In this document: in pieces, positions 14,786-21,344 of the stretch | Layout of the letters: each line of letters begins with the position of its first letter | Numbering within the stretch: position 1 is the stretch's first letter | NCBI GenBank assembly: GCA_018056145.1 | Contig: JAGPGE010000018.1 | Span: 1-21,344, forward strand | Length of the DNA stretch: 21,344 bases | Source: Armatimonadota bacterium | Lineage (GTDB): Bacteria; Armatimonadota; Zipacnadia; Zipacnadales; JABUFB01 | Direction of reading: 5' to 3' | Program-made: the position numbers and the translations under genes | Notes under the pieces: model-generated | What the model was told of the DNA's origin: nothing | Databases searched by the model: none | Seen by the model: only the letters and a program-made list of their open reading frames with translations

Positions 14786-15574
14786 ATGAGCGAGCATTGC
14801 CCCATCACAGAGGAACAGGTCGGCTGCCTGGTGGACGGTGAGTTGACCGGGCAGGAGCAGCGCAGAGTCGCCGCACATGTCTCGGTATGCGAGCATTGCA
14901 GCGCCTTGGCGGGCCGAATTCTGGCGGGGAAGCGTTTCCTGAGCGCCTCGTCACCGGAGGTCGACCCTCCCGCCGGCTCGTGGGACCGCCTGGTGGTTGC
15001 ACTGGATGACACCGATTCGTTAGCCCGGGCCATGCAACCACAGAAGACCCGTTCCCTGGACTGGCGCTCGGTGCCGGCGCTTGCTGCCTGCGGCCTGCTG
15101 CTCATCGTCTCGGCTCTGGTCTGGCGGTCTCAGAGTTCGGAAGCGGCTGGAATGGGCCCGATTTTCGTACGGCAGCATCTTGCGGCGGAGGCGTCGTTCT
15201 CCCGCGCCGCTTCGACTGCCGGAAATGTGTACGATGTGGTGACGTCGCGCCCGGGTAATCCGACCTGGGTACCCATCGCGCGGCGGCTTTTCCCGATGGG
15301 CGGCAAGTTCGTGGATCACACCCTCTACCGGGTGGATGACCGGGCGAAGATCTCGGAGTTCCAGTTCCCCGCCGACCTGTTCGATCGCAGTGGGCTGGGA
15401 GCAGTGAGCTACGGGAGTGCGCAGTACTGGGTCCGCGCCGAACGCGGGGGGTCAGTGGTGGCTTGGGAGACATCGGGGCTCATGCACGTGCTGGTGGCCC
15501 GTACTGACGCCACCGATCTTCTGGGGCTGGCTGCCCATCACCGTTCGCACAGCACCACCGGCCCGGCCCTTTGA
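14786..15574 (+). CDS. Membrane-anchored zinc anti-sigma factor with RsrA-like ligands
   Basis: The 262-residue protein begins with a zinc-binding anti-sigma domain: HVSVCEHC gives His31, Cys35 and Cys38 (HxxxCxxC), and Cys5 lies exactly 26 residues before His31. In RsrA of Streptomyces the zinc ligands are Cys11, His37, Cys41 and Cys44, so all four spacings agree. A membrane segment follows at about residues 96-113 (VPALAACGLLLIVSALVW), then an extracytoplasmic domain of about 145 residues, ending in a histidine/serine-rich tail. RsrA itself is a soluble protein of about 105 residues. This protein should hold the upstream sigma factor at the membrane and release it on oxidation of the zinc thiols or on an outside signal. 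A function for the outer domain is not recognised. Its start is nine bases after the sigma stop, and an intrinsic terminator follows 42 bases after its own stop. Confidence 0.92.
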   Translation: MSEHCPITEEQVGCLVDGELTGQEQRRVAAHVSVCEHCSALAGRILAGKRFLSASSPEVDPPAGSWDRLVVALDDTDSLARAMQPQKTRSLDWRSVPALAACGLLLIVSALVWRSQSSEAAGMGPIFVRQHLAAEASFSRAASTAGNVYDVVTSRPGNPTWVPIARRLFPMGGKFVDHTLYRVDDRAKISEFQFPADLFDRSGLGAVSYGSAQYWVRAERGGSVVAWETSGLMHVLVARTDATDLLGLAAHHRSHSTTGPAL

Positions 15575-15616
15575 TGGACACGCGGCATTAGCAGAGAACT
15601 CGCAGCTTCCTTCATG

Positions 15617-15646
15617 CGCCTGCTCTGATACCAGGGCAGGCGTTTT
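15617..15646 (+). terminator. Intrinsic terminator of the sigma/anti-sigma operon
   Basis: CGCCTGCTCTG (15617-15627) pairs with CAGGGCAGGCG (15632-15642) as an 11-bp stem (one T-G wobble), with the four-base loop ATAC, followed by TTTT (15643-15646) and GCTT. This is the best rho-independent terminator in the window. It ends + strand transcription from the sigma operon before the convergent minus-strand genes. The minus strand has no T-run after the stem. Confidence 0.85.
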
Positions 15647-15664
15647 GCTTGCATGCCATCTCCC

Positions 15665-16057
15665 CTACCCCCGGCGCTCTCTCCAGACCTGAGTCGACGT
15701 CACGTACAGCCTTCGCAGCACCACCAGCAGGCTCAGCAGGTATACCACGCCGGTAATGTGGACCAGCGGGGGGAACTGGACACGCGCGAGTTGGGCGAAG
15801 ACATCCGCCAGAGCGAGTGTCGTCAACGAGAGCAGCACCAGGTCCGCCGTGACCGCGTTCCAGTTGGTCGCACGAGAGGTCCAAAGACGCAGGACCGCGA
15901 AGGCCATGGCGATCCCGATCGCCAGGCCCGCAAGCCACCCCGGCCCGGCGCCGATGCTCTCTCCTCCAACCAGCTGCGAGACATAGCCGCGCCCGAGCAT
16001 CGCTCCGAGAGCCGGGCAGACAGTGAACGCGAGAACCACGCGCGGGACGACCTTCAT
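15665..16057 (-). CDS. Hypothetical membrane protein with four predicted helices
   Basis: The 130-residue protein has four hydrophobic stretches: VVLAFTVCPALGAML near the start, WLAGLAIGIAMAFAVL, LVLLSLTTLALADVFAQLA and VHITGVVYLLSLLVVLRRL, ending in a basic tail (VWRERRG). I recognise no family. Its start lies only three bases after the stop of the esterase gene, with AGAGG (in AAAGAGG) a few bases before the ATG, so the two genes are very likely co-transcribed and perhaps coupled. A polytopic inner-membrane location is predicted. Confidence 0.78.
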   Translation of the reverse strand: MKVVPRVVLAFTVCPALGAMLGRGYVSQLVGGESIGAGPGWLAGLAIGIAMAFAVLRLWTSRATNWNAVTADLVLLSLTTLALADVFAQLARVQFPPLVHITGVVYLLSLLVVLRRLYVTSTQVWRERRG

Positions 16058-16060
16058 CCG

Positions 16061-17062
16061 TCAGACCTCTTTGCCGGGATATGATAGCCAGCGGTGCAGC
16101 CAGGCATACGCCATGTCGCGCACCGGACCAGGGAAGTCGTGCGGGCCGGGGTAGTGGTAGAACAGCGCGCGATCCCCCACGCCCAGGTCTGACCACACGC
16201 GGTGGGCTTGGGTGTACGTGAAAACCATATCCTCGTAGGTCTCCCCATCCGCATCCGAACTCATCGCCAGAACGGGTCGCGGGGCAATGAGCGAGATGAA
16301 CTCCCAGAACTCGAAGGGCAAGGGCAGGCTCTCGTCCACCAGCCACGGGCGGAGCTTGTTGATGTACGTGTACCAGCTGTCCAGTGGCCGCGCCCAGTGA
16401 AGCCCCGGTCCCGTGCGCCAGGACATGACACCCCCGTTGGCCGCCACACAGGAAACACGTTCGTCGAAGGCGGCGATGAAGATAGAGTGGTGCCCGCCGA
16501 AGGAATGCCCGATGGTGGCAATGCGCGAGCAGTCTGCTTCGGGAACGGTCTGCAGGAAGTCGATGCCACGCATGGCATCCCAAATGTTCTTGCCCACCGC
16601 GGACCACTCCGGGTTGGCTTCATAGAATGGCCGGGTGTGGTACGGCGGCCAGCCCGGGTAGATGCGTTCGCCATCGGTGAGGAAGTCTGGCGCGAACACC
16701 ACGTAGCCGCGTTGCGCAAGCTCGTGGGCGTAGGAGCGCGAAGGCTCGGGCGGCGTATGCGGCGCGATTCCCCAGACATCGGAGATCCTGTCCTTGCCGG
16801 AGCCGCGGGTGGTCGGATGGATGCAGAAGGCCACCGGGCGCGGGCTATCGATACCGTCCGGGATCATCAGGTAGGCGGGCACGTCTTCCCCCGGCTGGGA
16901 CTGGAAGAGCACCTTGCGCCGCACGTAGCCTTCGCACTGCACTTCAACCACGGTGCGGGGGTTGAGCGGCGGAATCTCTCCCGGAAATGGCCCGAGGATC
17001 TCGAGAATGCGCTTCTTGAGTCGCTCGCGCTGCGCGGACCAGTCTGCGGGATCGATGCTCAC
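16061..17062 (-). CDS. Alpha/beta-hydrolase esterase (acetyl-xylan-esterase/dienelactone-hydrolase-like)
   Basis: The 333-residue protein has the alpha/beta-hydrolase core: GYVVFAPDFLTDGE (oxyanion-side strand), ATIGHSFGGHHS with nucleophile Ser187 in a GHSFGG elbow, a possible acidic residue in AMSSDADGET, and catalytic His308 in YPGPHDFP. The N-terminal part (FPGEIPPLNPRTVV, VPAYLMIPDG) resembles acetyl-xylan esterases and dienelactone-hydrolase-like sugar esterases. No signal peptide is seen from this start. I chose the GTG at 17062 because GGAGG lies 8 bases upstream. A longer open frame upstream overlaps the divergent cupin gene and contains no homologous sequence. It heads a two-gene minus-strand operon. 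Substrates could be acetylated sugars, inferred from the neighbouring carbohydrate genes. Confidence 0.88.
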   Translation of the reverse strand: MSIDPADWSAQRERLKKRILEILGPFPGEIPPLNPRTVVEVQCEGYVRRKVLFQSQPGEDVPAYLMIPDGIDSPRPVAFCIHPTTRGSGKDRISDVWGIAPHTPPEPSRSYAHELAQRGYVVFAPDFLTDGERIYPGWPPYHTRPFYEANPEWSAVGKNIWDAMRGIDFLQTVPEADCSRIATIGHSFGGHHSIFIAAFDERVSCVAANGGVMSWRTGPGLHWARPLDSWYTYINKLRPWLVDESLPLPFEFWEFISLIAPRPVLAMSSDADGETYEDMVFTYTQAHRVWSDLGVGDRALFYHYPGPHDFPGPVRDMAYAWLHRWLSYPGKEV

Positions 17063-17150
17063 GGGATCGGCCTCCCTGTCATTGGGGCGGAGGATTGGGC
17101 GCTGCCGGCGGGGAACCCGGTGGCATCTACATCCACTATGGGGGTCCTCC

Positions 17151-17480
17151 ATGAACGGCGTCTTCTTCAACTGGGACGACATTGAATGGACCGAGACCGA
17201 TGCGCTATCCGCGCGGAAAGTGGTCACGCTGGACAACGTGATGTTCGTGCTGTTCCGCCTGCTCAAGGGCGCCGACGCTCCGCCGCACTGCCACCCGCAT
17301 GAACAGCTGTCCACCATGCTGAGCGGGCGGATCATCGCCCACATCGGCCATGAGCAACTGGAACTGGGGCCAATGCAGGGCTACCGCGTCCCGCCGAACG
17401 TGCCTCACAAGGTGACGGTGTTAGAGGACGCGCTGATTCTCGACGCCTTCAGCCCGATCCGCCAGGAGTTCCTGACCTGA
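17151..17480 (+). CDS. Small single-domain cupin protein
   Basis: The 109-residue protein is a single cupin domain. PPHCHPHEQLSTMLSGRI (44-61) carries the first motif, with His46, His48 and His50 as likely metal ligands, and GYRVPPNVPHKV (77-88) carries the second, with His86. Small cupins bind sugars, oxalate-like acids or aromatic substrates, or act as isomerases. The present one cannot be assigned. GGGGG lies about 8 bases before the ATG. It is divergently transcribed from the esterase across an 88-base gap in which I see no strong promoter. A sugar-related role is plausible from context. Confidence 0.87.
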   Translation: MNGVFFNWDDIEWTETDALSARKVVTLDNVMFVLFRLLKGADAPPHCHPHEQLSTMLSGRIIAHIGHEQLELGPMQGYRVPPNVPHKVTVLEDALILDAFSPIRQEFLT

Positions 17481-17500
17481 TCGCCCGGTCCGACTGTACT

Positions 17501-17519
17501 ATACGGTTCCGCGCCGTAT
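17501..17519. terminator. Short hairpin between the cupin and beta-helix genes
   Basis: ATACGG (17501-17506) pairs perfectly with CCGTAT (17514-17519) around a seven-base loop, 20 bases after the cupin stop. No T-run follows. TACTAT at 17497-17502 overlaps the left arm and could be a weak -10 for the next gene, so the hairpin may be a terminator, an operator or neither. Confidence 0.3.
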
Positions 17520-17568
17520 CCTGCAAGGCGTCGGGGTAGCGCGGTGACCACTTGAGGGAGACCCGCCC

Positions 17569-19542
17569 GTGCATCCGAGGAAGTTGGTCCGAACCGCTGT
17601 CGCCTGCGTACTCGCGGCATCCGTCATAGCATGCGTCTCAGCGGAAACCTGGCGCGTGGACAATGTGCTGGGCGACGACGGCAATGACGGCATCCAGCGG
17701 CCCTTCCGGACCATCGCCCGGGCGCTGCAGAGCATGGGGCACTCAGACACATTGTCACTGACAGCGAACCCGGAACCGTACCGCGAATCGCTTTCGGTCG
17801 AAAAGGGGGGCACGCCGCAGGCGCCCACCATCGTCGAAGGAAACGGTGCGACGCTGAGCGGGGCGGACATCGCCCCGAAGGATGGTTGGACCGAGGCCGA
17901 TGGCATCTATCGGCTGGCGCAGAAGACCGAAGTGAAGTTCCTCTTCGGACCCGGAATCTGCTACCAGAAGGCGGCGAGCGCGAAGGTTGAGGCGCCGGAG
18001 CGGTGGTTCTGGGAGGCGGGCACGCTGTACTTCCGTCCGGCTCCGGGGAAGACGCCCGCGGACTACGAGTTGCGGATGAGTGTGCGCATCTCGGGCGTCC
18101 TGATGACGGGCGCCTGCCAGGTGATCATCCGCGATCTGCGCTGCGAGAACTTCTGGAACGACGGCTTCAACATCCATGGCGGAAGCGCGCCGGTGTGGTT
18201 CGACAACATCGCGGGCGAATGGAATGGCGACGAAGGCTTCAGCGCCCACGAAAACTGCGAATGCTACGTGCGGGGCGCGGTTTTCTCGCACAACCAGTGC
18301 CACGGCATCGCAGATGTGAGCATCGCTCGCACCCACTACTCGGGCATGACGGTGCGAGGCAATGTGCTCAAGGGCATCTTCTTCCTGGGCGGATTCCATT
18401 CGGTGATCGACAGCGAGGTTTCGGGTAGCCCGGAGAACATAGCGCTGGTCGGCTCGGATATCACACTGCCGGATTTCCCGCTGCTTGCGGCCCATCCCCT
18501 GCGGGAGAGCATCACCAACCTGCGCAACGTGGTGGTGCGGTCAGGCCCCGGGGAGACCGGGATCGCCGTCGCCGGGTCCGCCAAGGCTGTGATTGAGCAC
18601 TGCCTCATTGAGGGTGGACGATTCGGGGTGAGGGTCGCTCCGGGCGGGCGCGGCTACGTCACCAACAGCGTGGTCGTCGGGGCATCGGAAGCAGAGGTCT
18701 GGTCGGATGGGGAGTTCGGGGGCGACTACAACTTGCTGCACCCCGGGCGACTGTTCATGGCGGGAAAGCGCTATGGTCCGGAGCAATTCGACGCATACCG
18801 CGCGGACACCGGGAACGACGCCCACTCCATTCTTGCCGAGCCAAAGTTCATCCCGGACACGCCCTGGGCAAGCCGGGCGTCCGTTGCCGTGGGGCGGGCC
18901 TACAACACCGGCGGGTATGGGGGAGCGGACATCGGGCCGGTGGCGCCGGGCTCGAAGCCTGAGGAGTCCGCGGACGTCCTGCCCCCGGGAGCGGAGCGGA
19001 CCGCGGCGGGTGGCGTCCTGTACAGGTATGATTTCGAGCTCGACAACCCCTGGTCGCGGGTCTTCCCGGACCCGGACAAGACCGCGGAGGGCGCCGCAGT
19101 ACAGGGCGCGGCGGAGCTTTCCGAAGCGCACGCTCATAGCGGGAAGAAGTCCGTGAACCTGCGGGTGCAACTCCCTGCGGCGCATCCGGCACGTTGGCTA
19201 ATCAAGCTCTTCTCGATCCGCATGCAGTATGAGCGCCCCGTGATGCGGATGGGCTTTTGGATACTCGGTGACGGTTCGGGCCTGGCATTCCGCCCGAGAG
19301 TGCGGGACGCTTCGGGCGAAGCATTCTACGGGCCGGCGCAGACGCTGGACTGGGAAGGCTGGCGGCAGGTGTACTGGGACCTCGCCGCGGACCCGCCAGC
19401 ACCAACCTCGACGGGCAACAGGGACAATCTGCAGGACTGCCCGCCCATGGAGATCGTGGTGGATTTCACACCGGAGCTGGGGCCGGAACCGACCGAGTTG
19501 TCGGTATTCCTGGATGACCTGGAAGTGGAGTTGGCGCCATAG
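17569..19542 (+). CDS. Secreted right-handed parallel beta-helix protein with C-terminal beta-sandwich
   Basis: The 657-residue product begins with a signal peptide (MHPRKLVRTAVACVLAAS, cleavage near SA-ETW). VDNVLGDDGNDGIQRPFRTI and AYRESLSVEKGGTPQAPTI-type sequence (about residues 27-90) is the classic start of pectin-lyase-like beta-helix proteins. Helix rungs follow to about residue 460 (e.g. IIRDLRCENFWNDGFNIHG; VVRSGPGETGIAVAGSAKAV; VIEHCLIEGGRFGVRV). Residues about 480-655 look like a carbohydrate-binding-module-like sandwich (YRYDFELDNPW; AHAHSGKKSVNLRVQLP; LSVFLDDLEVEL). It probably binds or cleaves a polysaccharide outside the cell; no catalytic residue can be named. The GTG start has GAGGGAG about 8 bases upstream. 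Confidence 0.88.
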   Translation: MHPRKLVRTAVACVLAASVIACVSAETWRVDNVLGDDGNDGIQRPFRTIARALQSMGHSDTLSLTANPEPYRESLSVEKGGTPQAPTIVEGNGATLSGADIAPKDGWTEADGIYRLAQKTEVKFLFGPGICYQKAASAKVEAPERWFWEAGTLYFRPAPGKTPADYELRMSVRISGVLMTGACQVIIRDLRCENFWNDGFNIHGGSAPVWFDNIAGEWNGDEGFSAHENCECYVRGAVFSHNQCHGIADVSIARTHYSGMTVRGNVLKGIFFLGGFHSVIDSEVSGSPENIALVGSDITLPDFPLLAAHPLRESITNLRNVVVRSGPGETGIAVAGSAKAVIEHCLIEGGRFGVRVAPGGRGYVTNSVVVGASEAEVWSDGEFGGDYNLLHPGRLFMAGKRYGPEQFDAYRADTGNDAHSILAEPKFIPDTPWASRASVAVGRAYNTGGYGGADIGPVAPGSKPEESADVLPPGAERTAAGGVLYRYDFELDNPWSRVFPDPDKTAEGAAVQGAAELSEAHAHSGKKSVNLRVQLPAAHPARWLIKLFSIRMQYERPVMRMGFWILGDGSGLAFRPRVRDASGEAFYGPAQTLDWEGWRQVYWDLAADPPAPTSTGNRDNLQDCPPMEIVVDFTPELGPEPTELSVFLDDLEVELAP

Positions 19543-19585
19543 GCGACGCAGACCTGTCCCCCACCCCTGACCTGGAGCATCATGA

Positions 19586-20668
19586 ATGACAGGCATTGAA
19601 CGCGCTCTCGCCGCCCTGAACTTCGAGCCCACTGACCGGGCACCCGTTGCGGGGGGCCTGCTGCAGAATGCACGGTATCTTGCGGCGAAGGCCGGGGCGG
19701 CGGAGTTCTGGGATGCCCCGCGGCAGACGCTCTTCGAGGGCTTCCGGCGCATGGGCTGCGACGCGATCCTCGGCCCGGTAATGCCCAAGCCGCCCGAGGA
19801 GACCACGCGGGACGCCTGGGGCCGTGAGACATCTTTCAGCATCAGCCACGCGAAGCCGGAGATTGCTACACCGGAGGGCGTGGCGGAGTATGCGCGCTCG
19901 GCGCCCACGGTTGAGCAGGTGCGGGAGAGTTTCGACTTCCAGGGCGCGTACCGGGACTACCTGAGGGTGTCGGTGGAGACCCAGCGCGAAGCCGGTGACA
20001 TGCTGGTGATCCCGCATACGCTGGGATACGCGCCTGCCTTCCCGACCTCGGACGGCGTGTACACCTACGAGGCCTTCCTGATGGCCTGCGCGCTGTACCC
20101 CGATGACATGGCGCGACTCTTCGCGGCGTGGGGCGAAACCGCGCGGTGCCGGTACGAGACTGCAGCGGCGGCAATCCGCGAGCATGATCTCCCGCGCATC
20201 ATCTGGACGGGGCAGGATATCTGCGATGCGAAGGGCCCGGTGTTGTCGCCGGCATTGTTGGAGCGGCTCTACTTCCCGGTGCTGTCGCGCGCCTTCGAGC
20301 CCCTCAAGCAGGCCGGAATCCGTATCGTCTGGCATGCGGACGCGAACTACCGGCAGATCATCCCGCGGATGGTTGAACTTGGCGTGGACGGTTTCCAGGG
20401 CCTGTATGAGACACCCGATGGCGTGCGTCTGGAGGACCTGGCGCGCATGCGCAGCCGAGACGGCAGGCCGCCGATCCTCTTCGGCAGCGTCTCGACGGTG
20501 TGGGTCCTGCCGCATGGAGGACCCGATGACGTGCGGCGGGAAGTGGAGCGATGCATTCGGGCAGTCGGCGGACAGGGCGGACTGCTTATTGCCCCATCGT
20601 CGTCCATCGGGCCGGAGGTGCCCTGGGAGAATGTGGATGCGATGTACGAGCGGGCACTGGAAGGTTGA
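19586..20668 (+). CDS. URO-D superfamily protein (uroporphyrinogen decarboxylase/methyltransferase-like)
   Basis: The 360-residue protein has the URO-D/MtaA-type TIM barrel: ERALAALNFEPTDRAPV at the N-terminus, GPVMPKPPEETTRDAWG, and the C-terminal strand set GIRIVWHADANYRQIIPRMVELGVDGFQ followed by ILFGSVSTVWVLPHGGPDDVRREV. In the corrinoid methyltransferases of this superfamily the zinc site is H-x-C; here the matching residues are His250 and Asp252 (HADAN), so a cobalamin methyltransferase of the MtaA kind is unlikely. Such URO-D-like proteins are common in carbohydrate-degrading gene clusters with unknown activity. The start has GGAG 9 bases upstream. The gap to the next gene (120 bases) contains a short hairpin, GCTGGA/TCCAGC at 20725-20739. 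Confidence 0.87.
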   Translation: MTGIERALAALNFEPTDRAPVAGGLLQNARYLAAKAGAAEFWDAPRQTLFEGFRRMGCDAILGPVMPKPPEETTRDAWGRETSFSISHAKPEIATPEGVAEYARSAPTVEQVRESFDFQGAYRDYLRVSVETQREAGDMLVIPHTLGYAPAFPTSDGVYTYEAFLMACALYPDDMARLFAAWGETARCRYETAAAAIREHDLPRIIWTGQDICDAKGPVLSPALLERLYFPVLSRAFEPLKQAGIRIVWHADANYRQIIPRMVELGVDGFQGLYETPDGVRLEDLARMRSRDGRPPILFGSVSTVWVLPHGGPDDVRREVERCIRAVGGQGGLLIAPSSSIGPEVPWENVDAMYERALEG

Positions 20669-20788
20669 TGGTAAGCCAACAGAACCAGATCAAAGGGAGC
20701 GACGCCGCCCGCGCCACGCGAGAGGCTGGAGCGTCCAGCAGCAGGCGACCCGCGACTTGGACAGATCACCGATACGTGAGGGTTTGAG

Positions 20789-21344
20789 ATGCCTGAGGAG
20801 CACGACATCCTCATCCTGACTGACATTCCCGGTTGCGGCACCGCCGCTGACCTGGAGATACTCTACCCGGATCGGCTGAAGCGCCTGGATTTCCGCACGG
20901 AGAAGCACGGGGTGTCGGTTCTGCGCCAGTACCGGGCCGTGGTCGTGCAGGTGAACCACGGGGTGAACCTGCCGAAGCTCAAGTTCGATGCCCTGGATAG
21001 CTACGCGCGCGGCGGCGGACAGGTGATCTGCTGCCTGTTCGAGTATGCCGCGGCGCGCGGGCTCCGATTGAGCAAGACCCACGTCTGCGACCGCATGCGG
21101 CCGGGCATCCGCATTGAGGCGGAATGCGATGTCACCCGCGGTTTCGCGGTGGGCGACGAAACATGGTGGTTCGGCACCGTTTCCAGCGCGCCGGACACCC
21201 TGTATGAGAACCAGATGGTGCAGCGGCAGCTGTTCGGGGTGAGCGAGACCGGGGACTGCCGGATACTGGCCACCTCCACGGTCAACGGCGGCGCGGTGAT
21301 GGTGGAGGAGCAAGTCGGGAAGGGCCGCATTGTAGCCATGGACC
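20789..21344 (+). CDS. ThuA/GATase-like protein (5' part, cut by the window end)
   Basis: The ATG at 20789 has GTGAGGG about 6 bases upstream and opens a frame with no stop through the last base, about 185 codons. Visible elements are HDILILTDIPGCG (first strand), YRAVVVQVNHGVN, LDSYARGGGQVICCLFEYA and, near the end, LATSTVNGGAVMVEEQVGKGRIVAMD. The pattern of a central strand, a conserved glycine turn and 'GkGrivaMD' near the end matches the type 1 glutamine-amidotransferase-like ThuA fold, used in trehalose and sugar-utilisation proteins and in the trimerisation domain of beta-galactosidases. No catalytic Cys elbow is identified. No signal peptide is seen. Confidence 0.75.
   Translation, partial: MPEEHDILILTDIPGCGTAADLEILYPDRLKRLDFRTEKHGVSVLRQYRAVVVQVNHGVNLPKLKFDALDSYARGGGQVICCLFEYAAARGLRLSKTHVCDRMRPGIRIEAECDVTRGFAVGDETWWFGTVSSAPDTLYENQMVQRQLFGVSETGDCRILATSTVNGGAVMVEEQVGKGRIVAMD

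Noticed and set aside
17063..17344. Upstream extension of the esterase gene by about 94 codons
   Set aside because: It overlaps the divergent cupin gene, is rich in Cys/Ser/Arg without homology-like pattern, and the GTG at 17062 has a good GGAGG ribosome site.
20670..20787. Short + strand frame of about 39 codons between the URO-D and ThuA-like genes
   Set aside because: No ribosome site of its own and a low-complexity Ala/Arg/Ser composition; it overlaps the URO-D end.

Overview
The window is GC-rich, densely coded DNA from what is most likely a diderm, heterotrophic bacterium handling plant or polysaccharide-derived sugars. The gene set combines Gfo/Idh/MocA oxidoreductase, sugar-phosphate isomerase/epimerase, secreted beta-helix protein, acetyl-xylan-esterase-like hydrolase, a URO-D-like protein and a ThuA-like protein. 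POTRA and TolB-like genes add an envelope component. This mix recalls Armatimonadota and similar uncultured lineages (planctomycete or Hydrogenedentes type), but no marker gene here fixes the phylum. No rRNA, tRNA, CRISPR array or transposase was seen.

Layout. Positions 1-63 are the tail of a + strand gene, followed by a perfect 11-bp hairpin. Positions 64-2612 look like a decay zone. It holds a minus-strand secreted glycosidase-like gene broken by a frameshift after its signal peptide and by an in-frame TAG, a short minus-strand C-terminal fragment, and the C-terminal third of a zinc-type alcohol dehydrogenase. From 2613 onward the genes look intact. A GNAT acetyltransferase is translationally coupled (ATGA) to a fumarate-reductase-type flavoprotein. 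Then come three scaffold-like genes in series: a TPR plus six-bladed TolB propeller protein, a deoxyribosyltransferase/TIR-like domain fused to HEAT repeats, and a POTRA plus TPR protein with no barrel. A perfect-consensus sigma-70 promoter (10102-10131) then starts a Gfo/Idh/MocA oxidoreductase gene. This is followed by a sugar isomerase, a 47-residue CXXC membrane peptide, a multi-cluster membrane [4Fe-4S] protein and a small kinase.

Positions 14108-15646 form a self-contained regulatory unit: a SigR/SigH-type promoter, a SigR-like ECF sigma factor, a membrane-anchored anti-sigma factor with the complete RsrA-type zinc ligands, and a strong intrinsic terminator. The remainder is a minus-strand esterase/membrane-protein pair, divergent from a cupin gene, then a secreted beta-helix protein, a URO-D-family protein and the start of a ThuA-like gene cut by the window end.

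Most notable: the redox-type zinc anti-sigma module placed on a membrane anchor with an extracytoplasmic domain; the POTRA-TPR protein without a barrel; the fusion of a catalytically altered nucleotide-type domain to HEAT repeats; and the doubly broken glycosidase gene.
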